Assembly: GCA_002313335.1 (NCBI GenBank)
Contig: DCBC01000017.1
Location: 1 to 6,778 of the forward strand
Length of the DNA: 6,778 nucleotides
Reading direction: 5' to 3'
Origin: Porticoccaceae bacterium UBA1117
Lineage (GTDB): Bacteria; Pseudomonadota; Gammaproteobacteria; Pseudomonadales; Porticoccaceae
This document shows positions 1-4,841 of this stretch, in pieces (the stretch's first letter is position 1; each line of letters begins with the position of its first letter). Under the pieces are notes generated by a model, which had not been told where the DNA came from, made no database searches, and worked only from the letters and a program-made list of their open reading frames with translations. A program made the translations under genes and the position numbers.

Positions 1-341
1 ATTGCCCAGAGATACAGTTGATCAAAGTAATTTGAGGCGTAACAGGGCTCACCCTCCCAGTCATAACCTAACCAGCGCACGTCTTTAATGATTGCATCAA
101 CAAATGCCTGGTCTTCTTTTTCTGGATTAGTATCATCAAACCTTAAATTACACTTACCGTTATATTGATCTGCCAACCCAAAATTTACACAGATCGATTT
201 TGCATGTCCTATATGTAGATATCCGTTAGGTTCAGGCGGAAACCTCGTCACGACATTGGCAACACGGCCAGACTCGAGATCTGCGTTAATAATCTGCTGA
301 ATGAAGTTTATTGGTTTATCTGTATCAGTCATAGTGGTCAT
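1..341 (-). CDS. glnS: Glutamine--tRNA ligase, N-terminal part (runs off left edge)
   Basis: Class I aminoacyl-tRNA synthetase that charges tRNA-Gln with glutamine in the cytosol. About 113 codons are present. Reading the minus strand from 341 gives a start of MTTMTDTDK, then NFIQQII, then the family block [19 protein letters not shown] with the class I HIGH signature that binds [15 protein letters not shown] and VRWLGYDW follow, all in the order of E. coli Gln[14 protein letters not shown] separates it from GltX. The C-terminal two thirds, including the KMSKS loop and anticodon-binding barrels, lie outside the window. Start is uncertain: ATG at 341 or in-frame ATG at 332, and neither has a strong ribosome binding site. 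The gene is divergent from ppiB, and a good promoter candidate lies at 366-394. Identity is very secure; only the exact start is open. Confidence 0.96.
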   Translation of the reverse strand, partial: MTTMTDTDKPINFIQQIINADLESGRVANVVTRFPPEPNGYLHIGHAKSICVNFGLADQYNGKCNLRFDDTNPEKEDQAFVDAIIKDVRWLGYDWEGEPCYASNYFDQLYLWA

Positions 342-365
342 AACAAGCCCAACGAAGAAGCAAAC

Positions 366-394
366 ATTATAGCCTTAGCCTTAGCCCTTATAAA
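366..394 (-). promoter_or_regulatory. Putative sigma70 promoter of glnS
   Basis: On the minus strand, a perfect TATAAT -10 box (366-371) lies 17 bp from TTTATA (389-394), a 4/6 match to the -35 consensus. Transcription would start near 359 and leave a leader of about 18-27 nt before glnS. The spacer is made almost wholly of an AGCCTT repeat. This is pattern-based only, but it is the best promoter match in the window. Confidence 0.5.
371..390. repeat. Short AGCCTT tandem repeat in the glnS promoter spacer
   Basis: Two exact AGCCTT units (371-376 and 377-382) are followed by a third unit with an inserted C (AGCCCTT, 383-389). The tract fills the space between the proposed -10 and -35 boxes of glnS. 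It is too short to call a microsatellite with confidence. Confidence 0.55.
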
Positions 395-395
395 C

Positions 396-433
396 AAAAA
401 GCCTGCGATCTAGGCGTTTTTATTACGCCTTAG
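396..433. other. Mutually exclusive hairpins in the glnS/ppiB intergenic region
   Basis: Three complementary segments occur: GCCT at 401-404, AGGCG at 412-416 and CGCCT at 426-430. The middle one can pair with either neighbour. GCCT/AGGC encloses a 7-nt loop and is flanked by A5 (396-400) and T5 (417-421), so it looks like a weak bidirectional terminator. AGGCG/CGCCT encloses a 9-nt loop and can extend by two pairs past a bulge at 431. Both lie upstream of the proposed glnS and ppiB promoters, so an attenuator role is unlikely unless a start site is further upstream. Confidence 0.4.
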
Positions 434-464
434 TTAAAAGCGCATGATTAATTGTAAAGATTTG

Positions 465-493
465 TTTTAATCAAAGTCATAAGGGCTTAAAAT
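465..493 (+). promoter_or_regulatory. Weak putative promoter of ppiB
   Basis: TAAAAT at 488-493 (5/6 match to the -10 consensus) is preceded 17 bp upstream by a poor -35 match (TTTTAA, 465-470). Predicted transcription from about 500 would give a leader of about 29 nt carrying the ppiB ribosome binding site. The -35 is weak, so an activator or another start site is possible. Confidence 0.3.
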
Positions 494-516
494 GGCGCGA
501 TAAATAATTCAAAACT

Positions 517-522
517 TAAGGA
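517..522 (+). promoter_or_regulatory. Strong ribosome binding site of ppiB
   Basis: TAAGGA ends 6 nt before the ATG at 529. It is among the best Shine-Dalgarno matches in the window and fixes the ppiB start. Confidence 0.75.
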
Positions 523-528
523 AATCTG

Positions 529-1038
529 ATGATTACATTTCGCACTAATATGGGCGACTTCTCGATCGAGCTCGACTTCGACAAAGCACCCATCACTGCG
601 GCTAATTTTTTGCAGTATGCTCGCGATGACTTTTACACTGGAACCGTTTTTCATCGGGTAATTAGCGGATTTATGGTTCAAGGCGGCGGGATGGACTCTG
701 ACATGAATCAGAAGTCTAGCCGTGACACTATTGAAAATGAAGCCGATAACGGTCTCAAAAACGAGATCGGCACATTGGCCATGGCCAGAACGGGTGATCC
801 GCATTCCGCATCTTCACAATTCTTTGTTAATGTTGCTGACAATGGTTTTTTAAACCACAGCGGGAAAAATATGCAGGGCTGGGGTTACGCAGTATTCGGC
901 AAAGTCGTTGACGGTATGGATGTCATTGATAAGATAAAGGCCACACCCACGGGTAACAAAGCGGGTCATCAAGATGTGCCGGTGGATAGTATAGAAATCA
1001 CGGAGACTACGATCAGCGACGCCTATGCTGATAAGTAG
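529..1038 (+). CDS. ppiB: Cytosolic peptidyl-prolyl cis-trans isomerase B (cyclophilin)
   Basis: Catalyses cis-trans isomerisation of Xaa-Pro bonds during protein folding. The 169-residue protein is close in length to E. coli PpiB (164) and starts directly with the cyclophilin fold, with no signal peptide, so it is cytosolic PpiB rather than periplasmic PpiA. The active-site block [14 protein letters not shown] (residues 41-54) supplies Arg43, Phe48 and Gln51. GTLAMAR (81-87), SSQFFVNV (95-102) and [14 protein letters not shown] (123-136) complete the family pattern. HQDVP (147-151) is also shared with E. coli PpiB. A strong ribosome binding site precedes the ATG. The stop lies 12 nt before lpxH, so the two are probably co-transcribed, although a terminator-like hairpin early in lpxH could separate their levels. 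Identity is very secure. Confidence 0.97.
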   Translation: MITFRTNMGDFSIELDFDKAPITAANFLQYARDDFYTGTVFHRVISGFMVQGGGMDSDMNQKSSRDTIENEADNGLKNEIGTLAMARTGDPHSASSQFFVNVADNGFLNHSGKNMQGWGYAVFGKVVDGMDVIDKIKATPTGNKAGHQDVPVDSIEITETTISDAYADK

Positions 1039-1050
1039 AGCAGTTTTTTA

Positions 1051-1764
1051 ATGTCGATTCTTTTTGTTTCAGACATTCATCTCTCACCTCAACGCCCGAC
1101 TATTGTTCGGGCGTTTTTGGATTTTTTGGGTGGCCGTGCTCAGCAAGCTGAAGCGCTATATATACTTGGCGATTTATTTGAGGCTTGGGTTGGTGATGAT
1201 GATCCTTCTGAATTGGCAACTACCGTAAAAGGAGCATTAGCTGCGCTAACTAGTTGCGGCGTATCTGTATTTATACAGAGAGGAAACCGCGATTTTACCT
1301 TGGGTCAGCGTTTTGCGAGGGAAACTGGAGCTACCCTTTTAGCGGATGAACACTTGGTCAGCGACTATGGAACCCGTACATTGCTAATGCACGGGGATTC
1401 TCTGTGTACTGATGATGAGGATTACCAGCGCTTCCGAAAAAAATCTCGTCATCCTTTATACCTCTGGTGCCTCGTTCATTTACCGTTAAAACTACGTCAA
1501 AATATTGCCACTAACTGGCGTAAAAAAAGTGCCGATGCAAACAGTAATAAGGCGAGTCAGATAATGGATGTCAATGCACAAGCAGTCGCCGCGGTTATGG
1601 CTAAGCACAATGCTAGGACACTGGTTCACGGTCATACACATCGACCTGATGTTCACCAACTCGGCGATAATCAGCGTATCGTTCTTGGTGACTGGGATAA
1701 GTATGGTTGGTGTTTAACACTAGACAACCATGGATTTAATCAAGAATCCGTTAGATTAGTTTAA
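1051..1764 (+). CDS. lpxH: UDP-2,3-diacylglucosamine diphosphatase
   Basis: Hydrolyses UDP-2,3-diacylglucosamine to lipid X and UMP, the fourth step of lipid A synthesis, at the inner face of the cytoplasmic membrane. The 237-residue protein has the calcineurin-like metallophosphoesterase motifs of LpxH at the expected places: DIHLS with Asp8 and His10, GDLFEAWVGDDD with Asp41, GNRDF with Asn79, Arg80 and Asp81, MHGDSLCTDD with His114, and HGHTHRP with His195 and His197. These positions agree with the Mn-binding residues known for E. coli LpxH. The membrane-contact cap is the central stretch around 120-170. The ATG is 12 nt after the ppiB stop and has only a weak ribosome binding site, so translation may rely on ppiB. 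Codons 14-23 form a terminator-like hairpin. There are two A7 runs (1437-1443 and 1520-1526). Identity is very secure. Confidence 0.97.
   Translation: MSILFVSDIHLSPQRPTIVRAFLDFLGGRAQQAEALYILGDLFEAWVGDDDPSELATTVKGALAALTSCGVSVFIQRGNRDFTLGQRFARETGATLLADEHLVSDYGTRTLLMHGDSLCTDDEDYQRFRKKSRHPLYLWCLVHLPLKLRQNIATNWRKKSADANSNKASQIMDVNAQAVAAVMAKHNARTLVHGHTHRPDVHQLGDNQRIVLGDWDKYGWCLTLDNHGFNQESVRLV
1091..1118 (+). terminator. Terminator-like hairpin inside the start of lpxH
   Basis: AACGCCCGA (1091-1099) pairs perfectly over 9 bp with TCGGGCGTT (1107-1115) around a 7-nt loop. T5 follows at 1114-1118 and a second T6 run at 1122-1127. The shape is that of an intrinsic terminator, yet it lies within lpxH from codon 14. 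It could end part of the ppiB transcripts. The pairing is seen directly; termination is inference. Confidence 0.5.
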
Positions 1765-1786
1765 ATCTGCCAAAATGCCCCCACCT

Positions 1787-1792
1787 TATAAA
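1787..1792 (+). promoter_or_regulatory. Possible -10 box upstream of yccA
   Basis: TATAAA matches 5 of 6 consensus bases in the 106-bp gap between lpxH and yccA. No convincing -35 lies at 16-18 bp. The gap is long enough to hold a promoter, so yccA may have its own start, but support is slight. Confidence 0.2.
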
Positions 1793-1870
1793 TCTAGGTA
1801 GATATCTTCTGGCGTATGGGTATCATGAGAGAAGCAATGTGTGCGAATTCATTTAAAAGGAAAAATATTC

Positions 1871-2548
1871 ATGGAAACTGGAAATTACCGATCTAAAACT
1901 ACATCAGGTGGCATTGTGTCCACTGCGCTAAGTCCAGAGGTTACAAAAGTGCTTCGAAGCACTTATATGTTGCTGGGTACTACCATAGCATTCAGTGCCG
2001 CAATGGCAGGAATCTCAATGGCCATAGGTGCGCCTCATTTTGGATTGATGACACTAGTACCCTACTTTTTGTGTCTGTGGATGGTTGAGAAAAATAAAAA
2101 CAATACGAAAGGCCTATTTTGGGTTTTTGCCTTGACCGGCTGGTTAGGATTTACTCTCGGTCCGATTCTTAACATGTATCTAGCCGTTAAAGGTGCTGAC
2201 ACAATTATGTTAGCGCTGGGTTCTACAGCGTTGGTATTTTTTGCATCATCGGCTTATGTTTTGACTACTCGCAAAAACCTCAGTTTTATGAGTGGGTTTT
2301 TAATGGTTGGCATGTTAATTAGTTTTGTAGCCGCCATTGCGAACGTATTTTTACAAATCCCTCTACTGTCTCTCACTATAAGTGCGGTATTCGCATTTTT
2401 ATCAGCCGGTATCATCATGTGGCAGACCAGCGCTATTATCCATGGTGGGGAGAGAAACTATATTTCTGCAACGGTCACCCTGTTTGTCATGATTTATAAC
2501 TTGTTTTTGAGCCTTCTACAGATTTTCGGAATTATGGGCGATGATTAA
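1871..2548 (+). CDS. yccA: YccA-type Bax inhibitor-1 family membrane protein, FtsH modulator
   Basis: Inner-membrane protein of the BI-1/TMBIM family. E. coli YccA binds the FtsH/HflKC protease and slows degradation of membrane substrates. I chose ATG 1871 (225 residues) rather than an upstream GTG at 1841, because AAGGA at 1857-1861 sits 9 nt before it and the protein then matches E. coli YccA (219) in length and start. About seven hydrophobic segments fall near residues 31-51, 55-72, 82-104, 112-131, 139-160, 167-187 and 200-221. Blocks shared with E. coli YccA include GPILNMYL (97-104), STALVFFASSAYVLTTRK (118-135) and IIHGGERNYISATV (189-202). The polar N-terminal tail, known in E. coli to be the FtsH-sensitive part, is present. 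Positions that are acidic in pH-sensing relatives read WQT and FVM. A terminator follows. Identity secure; function by homology. Confidence 0.93.
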   Translation: METGNYRSKTTSGGIVSTALSPEVTKVLRSTYMLLGTTIAFSAAMAGISMAIGAPHFGLMTLVPYFLCLWMVEKNKNNTKGLFWVFALTGWLGFTLGPILNMYLAVKGADTIMLALGSTALVFFASSAYVLTTRKNLSFMSGFLMVGMLISFVAAIANVFLQIPLLSLTISAVFAFLSAGIIMWQTSAIIHGGERNYISATVTLFVMIYNLFLSLLQIFGIMGDD

Positions 2549-2570
2549 GTAAAATAGTGTACGTTTACGA

Positions 2571-2606
2571 AAAAGCCCTGTTTAATAGCAGGGCTTTTTT
2601 TCTTTG
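2571..2606 (+). terminator. Intrinsic terminator after yccA
   Basis: AAAAGCCCTG (2571-2580) pairs perfectly over 10 bp with CAGGGCTTTT (2589-2598) around the 8-nt loop TTTAATAG, and the T-rich tail runs to about 2605. It lies 22 nt after the yccA stop. This is a textbook rho-independent terminator, but its tail ends only about 13 nt before the tusE start. Confidence 0.88.
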
Positions 2607-2618
2607 TTCGGATCAATA

Positions 2619-2921
2619 ATGGCTACCACAAATAATTATCTTGGCTCACTTGCGGATTGGTCTATCGACCAGGCCTCTGCAGCTGCTGAGACGTCTGGTA
2701 TCGATTTCGGGCCTGAGCACATAGTAATTTTGGAAGTCGCTAGGCAATTTTTTGATGACTATGGCTTCTCACCCTCCATGCGCCCGCTCTGTAAAACCTT
2801 GTCCGCACGTTTGGGCGTCGATAAAGGCCGTAGTCTTTATTTGAACCACCTTTTCCCCGGTAGCCCCGCTAAACAAATTGCATTTCTAGCAGGCCTACCC
2901 AAACCTAAGAATTGTCTTTAG
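2619..2921 (+). CDS. tusE: TusE sulfurtransferase of the tRNA 2-thiouridine relay
   Basis: DsrC/TusE family protein. TusE accepts persulfide sulfur from the TusBCD complex and passes it to MnmA for 2-thiolation of U34 in tRNA-Lys, -Glu and -Gln. The ATG at 2619 gives 100 residues; an in-frame TTG at 2604 lies in the terminator T-tract and is less likely. Matching E. coli TusE are GPEHIVILEVARQFFDDYGFSPSMRPL, the RYLYRLFP-like YLNHLFPGSPAKQ, and the end GLPKPKNCL with the sulfur-carrying penultimate Cys99. The position 11 residues earlier is Ala88, where DsrC has its second cysteine, so this is TusE-like. The N-terminus lacks about nine residues that E. coli TusE has, and an in-frame TAG at 2586 rules out an upstream extension. 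The ribosome binding site is weak (GGA at 2610-2612). tusB, tusC and tusD are not nearby. phhB follows after 16 nt. Confidence 0.92.
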   Translation: MATTNNYLGSLADWSIDQASAAAETSGIDFGPEHIVILEVARQFFDDYGFSPSMRPLCKTLSARLGVDKGRSLYLNHLFPGSPAKQIAFLAGLPKPKNCL

Positions 2922-2937
2922 ACCAAGGTATCATTTG

Positions 2938-3279
2938 ATGATGTTGAGCCAGCAAGAGATTTCAGCAACGCCCATAGGTGCACCTAAATTGCGGGATGAT
3001 GAAAAGGCATCATTAATGCCACAACTCCCAGAATGGAAGATAATATCAGTCGATAACGTTGAACAATTATGTCGAGCATACTCGCTAAAAGATTTTAATA
3101 CTGCGATTCAGTTCAGTAATAAAGTCGCCGCGATTTCTGAGCGCTCTGACCACCATCCTAAACTAACTGTTCAGTGGGGCCAATTAACGGTTTATTGGTG
3201 GAGCCATAGCATTGCTGGCCTGCATCTTAATGACCTCGTCATGGCGGCGAAAACTGATGAGATTTATAAGACTCTATGA
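2938..3279 (+). CDS. phhB: Pterin-4a-carbinolamine dehydratase
   Basis: Dehydrates 4a-hydroxytetrahydropterin to quinonoid dihydropterin, recycling the cofactor of aromatic amino acid hydroxylases. In bacteria lacking these it is often linked to molybdopterin or folate metabolism. The 113-residue protein carries the family signature SDHHPKLTVQW (70-80) and the later YWWSHSIAGLHLND (86-99). His72, His73 and His90 have the same spacing as the catalytic His61, His62 and His79 of mammalian PCD. ATG at 2938 is preferred, since AAGGT at 2925-2929 is well spaced; ATG 2941 is an alternative. No phenylalanine hydroxylase gene is in the window, so the physiological substrate is open. The stop overlaps the trmA start by 4 nt (ATGA), which indicates translational coupling. 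Confidence 0.92.
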   Translation: MMLSQQEISATPIGAPKLRDDEKASLMPQLPEWKIISVDNVEQLCRAYSLKDFNTAIQFSNKVAAISERSDHHPKLTVQWGQLTVYWWSHSIAGLHLNDLVMAAKTDEIYKTL

Positions 3280-4391
3280 CTTCTAACCAACCGTTTAATA
3301 GCACTTATAGTGATGACAACTATGAGTTACAACTGGATCAAAAAGTTACTCAGCTCAAGCGTCAGTTGAGTGATTTTGGCGATTATATGATTGAGGTACA
3401 TCCCTCAAAGCCACTCAATTTTCGTATGCGCGCTGAGTTTAGGATTTGGCATGAAAATGGGTCCGCACATTACGCAATGAATAGACCTGGGGAAAAAAAG
3501 CCCTATATTATTGATGATTTCCCAATTGGTGGGCCGCTTATTGTGGGCTTGATGAGCCCCTTGCTTGCAGCGATTAATGCAAGTAAGGCTCTCAGTCACC
3601 GACTATTTAGTGCTGAATTTTTAACCACTGACAGTGGTCAATGTCTAATAACACTCATTTATCACAAGCCACTTGATGATATTTGGCACGCAGACGCCGA
3701 GATGCTTGAAAAGCAGCTGGCGGTATTTGTTATCGGGCGTAGTCGTAAGCAAAAACGAGTTTTATCGCAAGACTTTGTCACAGAGTGTATTTTGGTTAAT
3801 GGTCGTAAATATCGCTACCAGCAAGTTGAGTCTGGCTTTACCCAGCCCAATGTAGGTATTAATACAAAAATGCTTACTTGGGCGAGCGCATGCTGTGCAG
3901 AAGATAACCATGACTCAGATTTGCTAGAACTGTATTGTGGTAATGGAAACTTCACTGCGGTGTTGGCTCAATACTACAAAAGCGTTCTAGCCACCGAGGT
4001 TTCAAAGGTGTCAGTTGCATCAGCTAATACAAACTTTGCGCTTAATAAAATTGATAACGTCACGGTTGTCCGCTTATCCAGCGAAGAAATTACGCAAGCG
4101 CTAAATGGTGACCGGCCATTTCGGCGGCTTAGAGATATCGATTTATCTACTTTTATGTTCTCTACTGTATTTGTAGATCCTCCTAGATCAGGTCTAGATA
4201 AAGGTACTGAGGCACTGGTAAGTCAATTTGATAAGATACTTTACGTGTCCTGTAATCCCGTTACGCTTATGGATAACCTACGAGAACTATGCAAGACCCA
4301 CAACATTGCCAAGGTAGCCGCATTTGATCAGTTTCCGTGGACAACTCATCTTGAAACTGGAGTGTATTTAGTCCGAAAAGACCTAGGCTAA
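3276..4391 (+). CDS. trmA: tRNA (uracil(54)-C5)-methyltransferase
   Basis: SAM-dependent enzyme that makes 5-methyluridine 54 in the T-loop of nearly all tRNAs; it also acts as a tRNA chaperone in E. coli. The 371 residues compare with 366 in E. coli. The N-terminal part has MRAEFRIWHENG (51-62), then FTQPN (188-192), the SAM-binding loop LLELYCGNGNF (216-226), VFVDPPRSGLD (298-308), and YVSCNP (323-328) with catalytic nucleophile Cys326. The general-base Glu360 is in HLETGVYL. There is no TRAM domain or Fe-S cysteine cluster, so it is TrmA and not RlmC or RlmD. Its ATG lies within the phhB stop (ATGA). The 3' end overlaps the convergent DUF2489 gene by 9 bp. I see no terminator between them. 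Identity very secure. Confidence 0.96.
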   Translation: MTSNQPFNSTYSDDNYELQLDQKVTQLKRQLSDFGDYMIEVHPSKPLNFRMRAEFRIWHENGSAHYAMNRPGEKKPYIIDDFPIGGPLIVGLMSPLLAAINASKALSHRLFSAEFLTTDSGQCLITLIYHKPLDDIWHADAEMLEKQLAVFVIGRSRKQKRVLSQDFVTECILVNGRKYRYQQVESGFTQPNVGINTKMLTWASACCAEDNHDSDLLELYCGNGNFTAVLAQYYKSVLATEVSKVSVASANTNFALNKIDNVTVVRLSSEEITQALNGDRPFRRLRDIDLSTFMFSTVFVDPPRSGLDKGTEALVSQFDKILYVSCNPVTLMDNLRELCKTHNIAKVAAFDQFPWTTHLETGVYLVRKDLG

Positions 4392-4841
4392 AAGCAATTT
4401 TGAGAGTGATGTAGCGCCGGCTATGACAAATTCACCGTAGTCTTTTTCTATCTTCTCTCTCTCCTTCGTCAAACGCCTTTGTTCTGATCGCTCTAATAGC
4501 GCCCAGTCGTCAAGAATCGGAATGTAGGCAGTGGCTTCAGCGAGCTGCTGGAAGACCTTGAAAGACTCTAACTCGTCTTGGGTAGCAATGATCTTTTGAG
4601 ACAGGAAAGCGATACGCATAGCTGCCTCGGTATGTGAAAGATCTTTCTGCAACAAAGCACGGGCGATTATCTGCACTGACTGCCGCGCATCACGATCATC
4701 GTTAGTTCGCTGCTCACTGACTTGCCGATCAAGCTCACGCTGCATGTGATTTTGTCGTCGTAGCTGGACGCCTAAATACACTGCATACCCCACCAGTGGA
4801 AGAACTAATAAACTGCCCATAATTACCCAATCAATATTCAA
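4383..4841 (-). CDS. DUF2489-type membrane-anchored protein of unknown function
   Basis: Uncharacterised protein of 152 residues resembling DUF2489 proteins of Pseudomonas and relatives. One hydrophobic segment (about residues 6-26) is followed by a basic stop-transfer end (QLRRQ) and a charged, probably helical region. The conserved-looking core is SVQIIARALLQKDLSHTEAAMRIAFLSQKI (about 55-84), then AEATAYIPI and a charged stretch SEQRRLTKEREKIEKDYGEF. The likely topology is a single N-terminal anchor with a cytosolic body, but this is inferred. The start is TTG at 4841, overlapping the rmuC stop as TTGA. GAGGA at 4851-4855 lies 9 nt upstream and supports it. ATG 4820 is the fallback and would cut into the membrane segment. 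Coupling to rmuC suggests a related role. The end overlaps trmA on the other strand. Confidence 0.82.
   Translation of the reverse strand: MNIDWVIMGSLLVLPLVGYAVYLGVQLRRQNHMQRELDRQVSEQRTNDDRDARQSVQIIARALLQKDLSHTEAAMRIAFLSQKIIATQDELESFKVFQQLAEATAYIPILDDWALLERSEQRRLTKEREKIEKDYGEFVIAGATSLSKLLLA

Noticed and set aside
459..476. FNR/CRP-like inverted repeat upstream of ppiB
   Set aside because: Only the right half (ATCAA) fits; the left half reads TTTGT, so the match is too weak to call an operator.
487..804. Minus-strand 105-codon open frame over the ppiB start
   Set aside because: It is antisense to a confident ppiB, has no recognisable motif and no ribosome binding site; it is a shadow frame.
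1841..1870. GTG start for yccA adding ten residues
   Set aside because: The downstream ATG at 1871 has a well spaced AAGGA, and the shorter protein fits the family start.
2604..2618. TTG start for tusE
   Set aside because: It falls in the terminator T-tract with no ribosome binding site, and the added MFGSI does not resemble the TusE N-terminus.
3564..3583. CTTGCA/TGCAAG hairpin in trmA
   Set aside because: It is a 6-bp stem in coding sequence with no T-tract, as expected by chance.
3405..3599. Minus-strand 64-codon open frame within trmA
   Set aside because: It lies wholly antisense to conserved TrmA sequence with no independent support.
3673..3855. Plus-strand 60-codon open frame within trmA
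   Set aside because: It is an out-of-frame reading of TrmA; trmA is intact across it, so no frameshift explanation is needed.
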